A DNA stretch of 64,000 nucleotides from the NCBI GenBank assembly GCA_965153355.1, contig OZ231126.1, positions 63,116,001 to 63,180,000 on the forward strand, read 5' to 3'. This DNA is from Flaccisagitta enflata (Eukaryota; Chaetognatha; Sagittoidea; Aphragmophora). Of the stretch, positions 18,066-29,161 are shown piece after piece (position 1 is the stretch's first letter; every line of letters starts with the position of its first letter). The notes under the pieces were generated by a model. The model was given only the letters and a program-made list of their open reading frames with translations, ran no database searches and was not told where the DNA came from. The translations under genes were made by a program, and so were the position numbers.

Positions 18066-18564
18066 AAAAGTATGACTCAAAACGCCATCAACTCGACTAC
18101 ACAAATTTTAAAAAAGTCTCTCAGAGTCTCTCAAAGTGATTTTGAAGTCTGTCTTATTATTGACATAGATTACTCTTTCAATAGTTCACGTTGTTTCTTG
18201 ACCTTGTCTTCTCACCATTATCAGATTTTTTCTCCTTACTTCCCCCATCTTTATTCCTTCCTACCCTTTACTTTTCTCTCCCTCTTCCTCTATTTCTCCA
18301 TCTTTCCTTGTTACTTCCTTGTCCTTCTCCACCTTTTCGTTTTACATATATCCTAGTGAATTCCTAGTTTCCCTCCTTTCTTTTTCCCTCTCTTTCCCTT
18401 TTTCAGTCGAAAAGCTTTCCTCCTCCTCTTCATCTATCAGCTTCCTCCTTTTTTCCTCCCTTTTCTCCCTCCTCCTCCTCCTCATCATCTTTTTCACTAG
18501 TATCATTCCTTTTGTTCTCTTCATCCTTCTATTTCTCTTCCTGGATGCGATGGGAGAGAGAATG

Positions 18565-18570
<6 letters not shown>

Positions 18571-18627
<57 letters not shown>
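18571..18627. repeat. GA microsatellite in otherwise gene-free DNA (18066-19171)
   Basis: A 57-bp GA tract is preceded by CT-rich DNA (18200-18540) and followed by unique DNA to 19171 in which I see no gene. Confidence 0.9.
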
Positions 18628-18628
<1 letters not shown>

Positions 18629-19171
18629 GCAGTTTTCGCTGAGTTGGCGATTTTTTCTCCAAACCGGAAGCTGGAAGTGGCGCGTGGCGCTGACCAGAGC
18701 TGCAAGGTGATGCTGGTGATGACCAAGACTTGAAAATAAAAGGCCCACCACCGAAGTAACATTACTCTCAATCACAAAATCCATGTAAGGTATGCTTGTC
18801 TCTGTCTGTCCAGCAGTCTGCATGTTTCTGTGTTTGTCTCTGCGTCTGTCCCTCAATCTCTTTGTCTTTCTCTCTCTTTCACTTTCTTAAACATTATTTC
18901 AGGTTCCTTTGACATGGAAATTATCAGTAAATGCTTTTCTGGAAAAGATCGTTTCAACTTAGGTCAAAATGGAAAAAAATGAAAGTGTGAAGAAAGAAAA
19001 ATAAGCGAATAAAAGTGATTGAGATGAGACATACATGATATTTGAAAGCAAAGTTTGCACCCATGTGGCAAGAAACTCAGATTTAGCCTGTTATACGGAA
19101 GAAGATGAACTGAAAAGTTTGCACAGAAAATGAAGAAATGAAAAAAAAACAGAGTACGTAATTCCTGAGCC

Positions 19172-19965
19172 GGATCAAGGAGGCGCGTGGCCCTAAGCTT
19201 AGTTAGAGGCGCGGGGCCCCCTCCCCATTACTCGTATGCATTCATAACCAGTATTACTATGCCGGCAGTAAATATACAAGCAGCTGATAAAAAACATCAA
19301 CTTTGGAGGGTTGCTTAAACTAAACAAATAGAGCTATTGACTCCATATTGATTGGATTTGGAAAAGTTTGGAATCAGTTTTAAAAGGGACCATTTTTGGT
19401 GATAAAACTAGATTCATTTAGAAGGTTTTTTTTTTTCAAAATAAACACCTTTTTTAAGCGGTCCAAATATGTACAGCAAGGATGGTATCTAAAAATAAAG
19501 CGAATTATTGATTTACAAGGACATTAAACTTTTCCATAAAAAAGACAAAGATATCTGTCATAAACACTCTTAATAATACAAAAACATCTTTCTTAAGTTA
19601 AAAATATATATGAATATCTATGAAAATAGACCAGATTTAAAATTTCTGTTTTATTCATAATTTCAAGATTACTCATTAAAGACATTTAAGGATTATCTAT
19701 ATATTAATGATATATCTTTGATGATGATTATTTCTTATCAAAGTATTTTTTAATCAAAAATGCAATAATCATTGTGGTATCCTTTACTGTTCAATCTTAA
19801 TGTATTTTACTACCTTCAATAAGTTTTTTGTTTTTATTTCTCTTGATTTAAAAAAAAAAACTTTCCATTTTTTGTTTGTTCAAGGGGCGCGGGGCCCCCC
19901 TTAGGCACGGGGCCCTAAGCTTAAGCTTTTTAAGCCTATTGGTTGATCCGGTATAGCCGATAATT
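19172..19965. mobile_element. inverted-repeat DNA element with GC-rich ends and AT-rich core
   Basis: The left end has GCCGGATCAAGGAGGCGCG, GGCCCTAAGCTTA and GCGCGGGGCCCCC. The right end has the inverse: GGGGCGCGGGGCCCCCCTTA, GGGGCCCTAAGCTTAAGC and TTGATCCGG. About 650 bp of AT-rich non-coding DNA lies between. TTAGGGCC-type ends resemble hAT termini (inference). The flanks TAATTCCT and TAATTCTC agree at 6 of 8 positions, so a decayed 8-bp target duplication is possible. Confidence 0.6.
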
Positions 19966-20284
19966 CTCATCCAAAATCATTTTTAGAAAGAACAACGTTT
20001 TTGAAAATGCAAAATTTACCTGTGTTTTGCTCTCTTATTATTTCGACCTCAGATAGAGATTGACCTTAGATCCGGAATCTGAGTCCTTGTGAATTTTCCG
20101 ATTTCTCGTTTAAATGCAGCCGGTCCAAAGATAGTAAAGGCATGAGCTCTAGCTTGAACTAATCTGCTTGAATTTGATCCTGAAAGATACACCTTTGTTT
20201 ATGCACATAACTCTGTTCATCTCATTTACCAGAATTTTGAACTTCTTAGGGGCCCCTAAGGGCCCCCAAAAAAGCCCTTAATGA

Positions 20285-20430
20285 GGATTTTTTTGGAAAA
20301 AAAGTGGGGTGCAATCGATAGGAAATTGTTTGATTCGCCTAGACCCAAAATCTTGGATTTTCATTTTTAGAAAAAAAACTTAAAAAAATTTTGTATTGCG
20401 CGTCGGGACTTCAAAAAAAAAAACCACAAA
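20285..20430. repeat. single copy of the dispersed repeat found in tandem at 1490-1835
   Basis: It shares GTGGGGTGCAATCGATAGGA, ATTCGCCTAGA and GCGTCGGGAC with the array near 1.6 kb. The unique AT-rich stretch 19966-20284 has no gene. Confidence 0.65.
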
Positions 20431-21016
20431 GGCCAACATCTATAGGTCGCGTGCGAGACATAAATAACTTAAAATGACTTAAATTGACTTTAAATGACTC
20501 AAGATGACCTGAAATGACTTTAAATGACTTTTTAAGATTTAAAATGACTTTATTGACTAGAATGACCTGATTGACTTAAGTGACTTATCATTATTCAATA
20601 TGACTTAAAATGACTTAAAATGATTTTTGATGACTTATAATGGCGCTTGGGAAGGAGCTGTCAGCCCAAAAAGCTTAAAAACGCCAAAAAAGTAAATAGT
20701 CGCAAAAGTGTTAGATGGTCAGCAGTACCCATGCCTTGCTAGTAGGTTGTGCTTGAAGTTGAAGGGGAAGCAGGGCAGCAGCCCTGAAGTGGTCGATGAC
20801 CTATGCTTTCACACATAAGGGGAATTTTCTCCTCCTCCTCCTTCTCCTCCTTCGACCCCCCCTTAAATCCCAGCCTTGAGGCCCAAATCGTGATGTGAAA
20901 GCATAGGGGGTGCTGCCCAAAAAGGGGACCAACCAACCAACCGACTGAGCGACTGATCAACCAACCGACCTACAAAGTGGGGTGTAGAGTCACGTAGCAC
21001 GCGACTAAAAAGTAAA
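20431..21016 (+). mobile_element. composite hairpin-tipped element (copy 2)
   Basis: The left end is CAACATCTATAGGTCGCGTG. Then come the decamer array (TGACTTAAAA), the module AATAGTCGCAAAAGTGTTAG, a short foldback A module (20772-20928) and an ACCA array. The right end is GGGGTGTAGAGTCACGTAGC with ACGCGACT followed by A5. The order is identical to copy 1 but the minisatellite core is nearly absent, which shows how variable the core is. Confidence 0.65.
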
Positions 21017-21074
21017 AACAAAATTTCACTGTGAACGTTCATTTCCCTGCTTTTTTCCATGAGAATCTCTTACC

Positions 21075-21530
<456 letters not shown>

Positions 21531-21589
21531 GAGGGGTCAAAAGGGCGAGTCCGGGGACCCCTGTGAAGTTGGGTCTTGAAATGTGCGTA

Positions 21590-22646
21590 CGGTGGGAACC
21601 CGATTTAACGACCTTGAAGGGACTAGGGATTTTTGGTTTTTAAATCCGATTGTTGTTAAATCGAATTTTTGATTTTCCTCCATTCATCATCTGCTTCATA
21701 AACAATTAGGGCAAGCAAGTGTCTAATTGATTATCATAGTCAGTATTCAAGCATTAATGCAAATAGTCAACAGACAAAGAAACAGTAAGAGCTAAAGACA
21801 AACAGAAATACAGACAGACAGACAGACAGGAAAACAGTCAAACAAAAACAATCAGATAAATGTAGCCTTGTAAAATCTCACAATGTCAAGATAAAGAATA
21901 AGTATAAAATACCGTAAATAAAAATATCACGGTCATAGTTTTTAGTCGCGTGCACGCAACTCTACACTTTGCTCTGTCGATCGGTCCGTCCGTCCGTCCG
22001 TCCGTCCGTCCGTCTGTCACATTTTAAAATTTTGAACGTTTTTAACATTTTTTGATATTTCTTAACATTTTTTAACATTTCTTAAAATTGTTTAAACATT
22101 TTTTAATATTTTTTAACATTTTTTAATATTTTTTAATATTTTTTAACATTTTTTAACATTTTTTGACATTTTTAACATTTTTTAACATTCTTAACATATT
22201 TTAACATTTTTCTAACATTTTTTAACATTTTCTTAATATTTTTAACACTATGACATGTTTTTGCTCTTTTGTTTGTCATTTCCAGATGCACGCGACTGTT
22301 GCCCTCTTGGGCTTGTTTTCTTCTACAGTTGTTATCTTGTTCACTTTTGTCTTAGTTCATGTTAAAATATTTTTTCATCAATTTTATAATATATCAAAGC
22401 TTCAATAAAGATTTTAAGTAAAAAAAATTCTATAATGAAATAAAATATCAACGTCACTAAATCAGAAAAAAAATCCTAGGGACCTGAAAACAGCGACTTT
22501 AAATCAGGTTTGGCTGTTATATCAGGTGTCGTTAAATCGGGTAAAATTAACATTGCAAAAGCCTGTAAAAATTTGGGACCAAAGAAACCTGGATGTTACA
22601 TCCGAAATGTCGTTAAATCAGGTGACGAAAAGGCGGTAGTCCACTG
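21590..22646. mobile_element. TA-flanked inverted-repeat element (Tc1/mariner/pogo-like remnant)
   Basis: The left end is CGGTGGGAACCCGATTTAAC and the right end, read inward on the minus strand, is CAGTGGACTACCGCC followed by CTGATTTAACGAC. Both sides are flanked by TA (21588-21589, 22647-22648). Subterminal GGGACTAGGGATTTTT on the left matches CCCTAGGATTTTTTT read inward from the right. No transposase frame survives. It hosts the hairpin-tipped element at 21940-22297, which therefore inserted later. Confidence 0.6.
21940..22297 (+). mobile_element. hairpin-tipped element, AGTCGCG lineage, nested
   Basis: T5 is followed by AGTCGCGTGCACGCAACT (palindromic tip), CTACACTTTGCTCTGTC, a GTCC array and an 8-10-bp TTTTTAACAT array (22030-22260). 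The opposite end ATGCACGCGACTG carries a single inverted copy of the tip. It sits inside 21590-22646. Confidence 0.7.
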
Positions 22647-22809
22647 TATCTTTTAGCGTAGAACATGACACAGATGTATACAGTGACAATTGACTGATAA
22701 AAGTATTAGTGGATAGATAATTAGTCCATTATTGATGCAAAAGTAAATTGAAGCATATGATACTTCTCCGTGATAGATTTGACGTTCTAAAATAGGCATA
22801 AGCGCAGAT

Positions 22810-22815
22810 TTTATT
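22810..22815 (-). promoter_or_regulatory. candidate polyadenylation signal AATAAA
   Basis: AATAAA on the minus strand, 24 nt past the stop codon of the 22840-23429 open exon. The distance suits a very short 3' UTR. Confidence 0.45.
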
Positions 22816-22839
22816 GTAGATTTTACTTGTAAACATTCA

Positions 22840-23429
22840 TTAAAACGTTTCCAAGTCGGTTATGTCAGTCTGGCGCGTTTTCTTGTCTGCTCTATAACTC
22901 CCTTTCCTTCCACGTCCGCCTGACGACGACGACGACGACGAAGACCAATAAGCTTTTCGTTTCAGGTCCAAGCCCTCAGGACTATTCAACTTTGCATCAT
23001 TCTGGTCATCAGCTTCCCGTCTATTTGGCATTTGCTTCATCTTCTCACCATTTCTATCGCTAGTAGCCCGTTCCTTTACCGTTTGCTTCGTCATTTCTTG
23101 ATTTTCGTAATTTCCCCGTTTCTTGACTTCTTGCTTGACTTCCTGCTTGACTTCCTGCTTGACTTCCTGCTTGACTTCCTGCTTGACTTCCTGCTTGACT
23201 TCCTGCTTGACTTCCTGCTTGACTTCCTGCTTGACTTCCTGCTTGACTTCCTGCTTGACTTCCTGCTTGACTTCCTGCTTGACTTCCTGCTTGACTTCCT
23301 GCTTGACTTCTTGCTTGACTTCCTCCACGGTCGCCAATTTCCTCACGACGTTTTGCATGACCCATCTCGCTTTCGCTACTTGTCGGTTGTGTCGCCTCGT
23401 CGTAACCGCGTCTTCATTGATGAGATCAC
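22840..23429 (-). CDS. candidate terminal coding exon with an EVKQ tetrapeptide array
   Basis: A minus-strand frame opens behind a good 3' splice site (TCGTTCTTTCTCCAG, exon from 23429) and runs to a stop at 22840, about 196 residues. It begins GDLINEDAVTTRRHNRQVAK and is basic. About 16 EVKQ units follow, encoded by a 12-bp repeat (GACTTCCTGCTT on +, 23126-23325), then a charged tail with eight serines and the C-terminus TDITDLETF, which could fit a class III PDZ ligand (E at -2, hydrophobic end). If there is no upstream exon, an internal ATG at 23358 gives 172 residues. Upstream DNA (23455-24750) is repeat, so further exons, if any, lie beyond 24.8 kb. I do not recognise the protein. The EVKQ array is expected to form a charged helix. 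It could instead be a decayed gene. Confidence 0.5.
23126..23325. repeat. 12-bp coding minisatellite
   Basis: Units of GACTTCCTGCTT, 16-17 copies and nearly perfect at DNA level, in frame on the minus strand (EVKQ). Third positions are as conserved as the others, which indicates recent expansion rather than long selection. Confidence 0.95.
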
Positions 23430-23454
23430 CTGGAGAAAGAACGAGTCGAATGAG

Positions 23455-24750
23455 AATTGTCGCAAAAGCGTCAGATGGTCGGCGGTACCCGCGCCCTGCC
23501 CAAGGAGGTTGTGATTAAAGTTGGAGGAGGGAGGGGGGAGCAGGGCAGTGGCCCCAAAAGGGTCGATGACCTATGCTTTCTCACATATGAGGAAATTTCT
23601 CCTTCGGCTTCGAGCGATAGAGATTTGGGCCTTTGGGCTGGGATTTAGACCTTGGAGCTGAGGTTTGGACCTTGGGGCTGGGATTTGGGCTTCAAAGCTA
23701 AAATTTGAGCCTCCAGAATGGGAATTTGGCCTCGAGGATGAGATTTTGGCGTTGAGGCTGGGATTTGGGCCTGGAGACTGGGATTTGGGCCTCAAAGCTA
23801 GGATTTGAGTCAGGGGTAGAAGGGGGGACGGAGAAGAAGAATAGTCGCAAAAGTGGTACCCGTGCCCTGCCTAGGTAGGTTGTGCTGGAAGTTGAAGGGG
23901 AAGCAGGGCAGTGGCCCCGATGGGATCAATGACTTATACTTTCACACATATGGGGAAATTTCTGCTTCTTCTTCTCCTCCTCCTACCCCTTCTACGTCCC
24001 CCCCTCTCAAATCCTAGTCTGGAGACCCAAATTCCAGTCTGGAGACCTAAATCCCAGTCTCAAGGCCTAAATCACAGCCTTGAGGCCCAAATCTCAGCCT
24101 TCAGGTCCAAATCCCAGCCAAGAGGCCTGGATCCAAACCTCGAGGCTGAGATTTGGGATCTGGGCCTTTAGGCTAGGATTTGGGCCTTGAGGCTTGGATT
24201 TGGGCCCCAAGGCTGGACCAGCCTGGGACTGGGATTTGCTTCCAGTGACCGGAAATTCTGGGGTCCCTGGAAACTGGGGCTTGAGGTGTGGGTCGAGAAG
24301 AGGAGAATAGTCGCAGCGTTAGATGGTCAGGGGCAAGGTACCTGTGCCCCGGCCCTAGCAGGTTGTGCTTGAAGTTGAAGGGGAGAAGGCGGCCTGTGTC
24401 GGATGACCTATGCCACACAGTGGGGAATTTTCCTCCTCCTCCACCCCCCAGCTGAGGCCCACCAGTCCTTGAGACCCTGGAGGCGAGATTTAGGCCGCCC
24501 ACGGCTGGGATTTGAGCCTAGCAAATCCCAGTCTTTAGGCTCAAATCCTATCCGAAAGGCCCAAATCCTAGCCTCAAGGCCCTTGAGGCAAGGATTTGGG
24601 CCTTTTGATAGGATTTGGGCCTTGAGACTGGGATTTGGGTCTCAGGACTAGAATTTGGGCCTCAAAGCTTGGGGGGTATGGACAGAGGAGAAGAAGAAAA
24701 TTCCTCATATGTGTGAAAGCATAGTTCATCGACCCTTCGGGACCGCTGCC
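23455..24750. mobile_element. cluster of three foldback A modules (A3, A4, A5)
   Basis: Module starts TCGCAAAAGCGTCAGATGG (23458), AATAGTCGCAAAAGTGG (23846) and TAGTCGCAGCGTTAGATGG (24308) are each followed by a GATGACCTATGC-type arm (23564, 23927, 24401) and a 20-24-bp minisatellite. The strand of the minisatellite flips inside the array, for example near 24140 and near 24520. Only the last module ends with the inverse arm (GCATAGTTCATCGACCCTTC, 24719-24740). The cluster looks like serial insertion or internal amplification. Confidence 0.6.
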
Positions 24751-24871
24751 CATAAACGATTTTGAAAATTATAACTTGTTGTCAATGGCGTCAAGTATGA
24801 ATTTATCATAAATAAGAAACGACGGCACTAACTGAAATAACAGTGATCGTGAGAGGAAACCCCAACACCTA

Positions 24872-25210
24872 TAAGTCGCGTGTGGGACATAAAAAAAAAC
24901 GGCTTAAATTGACTTTGAATGACTCAGGATGACATTAACTGACGTAAAATGACTAAAAAAGACATAATATGATGTAAAATGACTTAAATGACTAAATTGA
25001 CGTGATGGACTTAAGTGACTCAATTTAACTTGATATGACTTAGAATGACCTAGAATGACTTATAATGACTTAAAATGACTAAAAATGACTTATAATGACC
25101 TGAAATGACTAAATAAAACTTAAAGAAATAAAAAAAGTAAAGTTTGATGGACCGACTGACCGACAGACGGACGGACAAAGTGGGTTGTAGAGTCGCGTGC
25201 ACGCGACTTA
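24872..25210 (+). mobile_element. complete hairpin-tipped element, AGTCGCG lineage
   Basis: The cleanest copy. The left end is TATAAGTCGCGTGTGGGACA. The core is a TGACTTAAAA-type decamer array, followed by GACC/GACG tetranucleotides and AAAGTGGGTTGTAG. The right end is the perfect 18-bp palindrome AGTCGCGTGCACGCGACT (25191-25208). TA lies on both sides of the AGTC...GACT core (24872-24873, 25209-25210), which would fit TA target duplication, but other copies do not show this. Length about 340 bp, non-coding. Confidence 0.75.
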
Positions 25211-25311
25211 AAAATAAGCGATATACTCTTGATCCTTACGAATGGCGGACAAATGGGCAGACGGCCATCCCGACGGTACATGATAGACGTCGACAAAATG
25301 GTTTGAAAGGT

Positions 25312-25313
<2 letters not shown>

Positions 25314-25354
<41 letters not shown>
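25314..25354. repeat. CAA microsatellite
   Basis: A short ACA run. Confidence 0.95.
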
Positions 25355-25356
<2 letters not shown>

Positions 25357-25619
25357 AAATAAACAACAATCACCCCATCAATCACTGTTTGGTGGAGTGA
25401 CAAACTGCCTGATGCTCATTGAGAAGGAAGAGATAATTCACCTGAAGATGGAAACATGCGCATCCGGTAATTTCTAGTTTCGCCCACAAACATGAAACAC
25501 ACACACACGCGCGAGATCAGTTTGCTCAAACCCACGCGCACATGTACACGTACACGCGCGCATATACACGAGCAGTTTATACACGTGCGCCAGTTCTTCA
25601 TCACTCAACAGGGTTCTCT

Positions 25620-25623
<4 letters not shown>

Positions 25624-25678
<55 letters not shown>
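25624..25678. repeat. CT microsatellite
   Basis: A 55-bp CT tract, preceded by an alternating CA/CG/TA-rich stretch at 25497-25580. Confidence 0.95.
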
Positions 25679-25683
<5 letters not shown>

Positions 25684-26025
25684 TGATTGTTTACGTTTCG
25701 CTTCAATCCCGCCTATACGACCACGCCACTAAGACGATAACGACAATGACAACAACGACAACACGAGGATAACATCATAAACAACAACAGCATGCAGCAA
25801 CTGGAGGATTTACGAACAAAAGACGGCAGAAGTAGTATTAGAAAAAGAAATAGAAATGAAACACAATGGGAAGAAATGTTGCACAATTTTAGATACATAA
25901 GTAAAAGAGAAAGAAAAGGAAGACGATAAAGAAGTAGAAGGATAGGAAGAAAAGATGGAGGAAAAATAAGTAAGAAAATCAAGTTAGTGAGGTAGAACAT
26001 TACCATCACTACCACTACCATCATC

Positions 26026-26058
26026 AACAACAACAACAACAACAACAACAACAAAATC

Positions 26059-26152
<94 letters not shown>
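26026..26152. repeat. CAA microsatellite
   Basis: About 127 bp of ACA with one AAATC interruption. A GAC-rich patch follows at 26252-26292. Confidence 0.95.
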
Positions 26153-26433
26153 GCGCCATAACTGAGAGGGACAATAATCAAGGCAGCGTGGGAGTCGATA
26201 ATCCGCCAAAGTGCCGGGCGACGGTAAAGAAAGGACAGAAAATAGCGAAAACGACGACGACGATGACAGCGACGACGACGACGACGATGACGAGGTGGAC
26301 CTCTCTTTCTCTGTCAATGACGATATTAAGGAGGATGACAATGAAGAGCTCTTGTCGCTCCTTCTCTCCGGGAGTTATTATAATAACTCACGGTCGTTAG
26401 CGTTTTTTGAGCGGGAAGAAGGAAAAGGCGGCG

Positions 26434-26545
26434 CGTAAACAGGAAGGAGAAGTAGGAAGTGAAGAAGAAGAAGAAGAAGAAGAAGAAGAAGAAGAAGAAG
26501 AAGAAGAAGAAGAAGAAGAAGAAGAAGAAGAAGAAGAAGAAGAAG

Positions 26546-26577
<32 letters not shown>

Positions 26578-26777
26578 GAAGAAGAAAGAAGAAGAAGAAG
26601 AAGAGAAGAAGAAGAAGTAGAAGAGGCAGGAGGAGGAGGAGGAGGAGGAGAAGGGGAATGGGGAGAAGAAGGGAATGAGGAGAAGGAGAAGAAGACGAAG
26701 AAGGAGAGAAGTAGGAAGTGAAGGAGAAGAGGAAGAAGAAGAAGAAGAAGAAGAAGAAGAAGAAGAAGAAGAAGAAG

Positions 26778-26809
<32 letters not shown>

Positions 26810-27215
26810 GGAGAAGAAGAAGAAGAAGAAGAAGAGGCAGGAGGAGGAGGAGGAGGAGGAGGAGGAGAAGGGGAATGGGGAGGAGAAGGGAATGAGGAGA
26901 AGGAGAAGAAGACGAAGAAGGAAAGGCGGTGCCTAAACAGGAAGGAGAAGCAGGAAGTGAAGGAGAAGTAGGAAGTGAAGAAGAAGATGAAGATGAAGAT
27001 GAAGAAGAAGAAGAAGAAGAAGATGAAGATGAAGATGAAGAAGAAGAAGAAGAAGAAGACGAAGAAAAAGAAGAAGAAGAAGAAGAAGAAGAGAGAGGAG
27101 GAGGAGGAGAAGGGGAATGGGGAGAAGAAGGGAATGAGAAGGAGAAGGAGAAGAAGAAGAAGAAGAAGAAGAAGAAGAAGAAGAAGAAGAAGAAGATGTT
27201 GAGTTCTAAAGTATG

Positions 27216-27299
<84 letters not shown>

Positions 27300-27360
27300 G
27301 AAGAAGGAAAGAAGGAAAGAAGGAAAGAAGGAAAGAAGGAAAGAAAGAAAGAGAAAGAAG
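26434..27360. repeat. GAA/GGA polypurine tract, about 900 bp, with GA tract
   Basis: GAA runs (26463-26600, 26728-26830, 27140-27195) alternate with GGA and GAT variants and nearly repeated blocks (GGGGAATGGGGAGAAGAAGG-type at 26653, 26871 and 27112). A GA tract (27220-27296) and a GGAAA array follow. The + strand is almost all purine. E-rich and S/F-rich frames across it are artefacts. Confidence 0.95.
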
Positions 27361-27398
27361 GGAAAGTAATAGAAAATAGCATTGCAGAGGGATATGAA

Positions 27399-28898
27399 TA
27401 GGACCGGCAGTAGTTAAGGATTTCAAATTAACTAGTTAATAGTTAACTAACTACTTTTTTGCCTAGTTAACTACTAAAGTAGTTAAAAGCAGTTTCCATT
27501 GTTTTTAAGCATGAAATCTTTGGTAAGCCATATATTTCTCAGTTAAGTCTTGTAATGTTTTTGAAATCTATCATGATCATGATGGCATAATGCAGAATAA
27601 CCATAAAATTAGTTCAAATGGCAAACAATGATTGTTTCAAGATTATATCAACCGTAAATCAAAGCAGGTCAAACATCAAGTCCATCATTACTAAACAAGG
27701 AGCAAAAGAATAGATTTTTCAAGACAAGCAATTTCATAGAAAGCAAAGATTATCAACATTCCTGTTAGAGAAAGAAACTATCACTTAGAAACACAGTCCT
27801 GCTGCATTGTAGACTCTTTCTACCCCAACAAAAGACGCAGAGGTTGTTGAACAACCTTTTCATTTTTAGTCGCGTGCTACGCGACTCTACACCCTGCTTT
27901 GTTGGTCCATCCATCAGTCCGTCCTTCCGTCCGTCGGTCCGTCTGTCGGTCAGTCCGTCGGTCCGTCACACTTTACTTCTTTTTTTTTGGCGGTTTTTGG
28001 CCTTACTGCTCCTGCCCAAATGATCTGGTGACCTCAATTATGGCCCCCGCCAACCCGCACGCGACTGGGGTAGCCGTGTATCCGGCCTTGTTTATTTTGA
28101 CAGGGTAATTGATCAATGAACTAACCAAATTGTTCATAAATCATGAATACTTGCTTGTAGATGATCCCATATCTGATGTCCTTTGCTTCAATACACTAAG
28201 TTGTTATATGAGTAATTCTCAGAAAACTGAAACAAAACTAAAATGTGGAATGATTGAGTGGCAGACAGTCTCACAGACCGATAGAATGACAGATACAGAC
28301 TTATAAACATTCAATTTTGTGCAATTGATAAATCCATATGCAATGAGGTAGAATATTACATGAGATAAAAAAAAGCTAAACACATTTACTTGAGCATTGA
28401 TAGTCTGCAGAAGAAATGGGTTTTTGAAAGGCCCAAAAAGAATATATGGACTGAGAAGGATGATTGGAATTACCTAAGAGGCAGAATAGAAAACAAAAGT
28501 CGACTTGGGTCTAATGACCTAATTGAAAGCGTCCTGAGTTCTTTACCCATTCTGAATCACTTGCCATAATCCTAAGATCATTCCAAATTTTGGTGCATAA
28601 AACACCATTAGGACGTGATTTTTGTCTCACGACCATTTTCAGTTTGAACTGATGCATGAAGCTTCAGTCTTGCAAAGTACAGACGCACAAATGTAATTGC
28701 AGGCACTGTTTTGAACACAAAGCAGGCTTACCAATCTATTTTCAACAGCTTAGAGTGTTTCAAGGGACTTGATAATTCAACACTTACTTTTTTTTGTTTT
28801 AACTATTTTAACTAGTTAATTTGGTCTAGTTAACTATTACCATTTTCAGAAAATTAACTAGTTAACTAACTAGTTAAAGTTAACTACTGCCGGCCCTA
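27399..28898. mobile_element. hAT-like non-autonomous transposon, 1500 bp, with 8-bp target duplication
   Basis: The ends are TAGGACCGGCAGTAGTTAA and TTAACTACTGCCGGCCCTA, followed inward by inverted TTAACTAGTTAA-rich subterminal repeats. A perfect 8-bp direct repeat GATATGAA flanks it (27391-27398 and 28899-28906). An 8-bp duplication with TAGGG-like ends is the hallmark of the hAT superfamily. I see no transposase frame or DDE-domain trace inside. It contains a nested hairpin-tipped element (27863-28092), so it predates that insertion. It lies immediately beyond the GA/GGAAA tract. Confidence 0.85.
27863..28092 (+). mobile_element. hairpin-tipped element, AGTCGCG lineage, nested in hAT
   Basis: T5, then AGTCGCGTGCTACGCGACT (8-bp stem, 3-nt loop, 27868-27886), CTACACCCTGCTTTGTTGG and a GTCC/GTCG array. 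The body GCTCCTGCCCAAATGATCTG leads to the far end CCCGCACGCGACTGGGG, then AGCCGTGTATCCGGCC (second small hairpin) and TTGTTT. About 230 bp, non-coding. Confidence 0.75.
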
Positions 28899-28955
28899 GA
28901 TATGAAGATGGAAAGGAGACAGGTAAGAGAAAGAAAGAACAAGGTTATTAGACCT

Positions 28956-29161
28956 AAGTCGTGTGCATCAACATTTTCACAAAAGGTCACACAGACAGAC
29001 AGGCAGACGGACTGGAATTCTCAAAATGACCTTTGAATAAGCGGGCTCCACCTTCCAGTGGTGTTCAAAAGTGTAATAAAACATGTAATAAATGTCTTTA
29101 AAGTTAGTTGTGACGGACGGACCGAAAAGTGGCTTATAGAGTCGTGCAGTGCGCGACTGAA
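28956..29161 (+). mobile_element. hairpin-tipped element, AGTCGCG lineage (decayed)
   Basis: The left end is CCTAAGTCGTGTGCATCAAC. The right end is GACGGACGGACC, GGCTTATAGAGTCGTGCAGT and GCGCGACTG followed by AAAA. The orientation is the same as 24872-25210. Confidence 0.55.

Noticed and set aside
25984-27426. 366-codon S/F/L-rich frame and E-rich frames
   Set aside because: Translations of GAA, GA and CAA arrays.
27861-27886. Hairpin next to a T run read as a bacterial terminator
   Set aside because: The T run is on the wrong side of the hairpin for that strand, the context is eukaryotic, and the pattern recurs at element ends.
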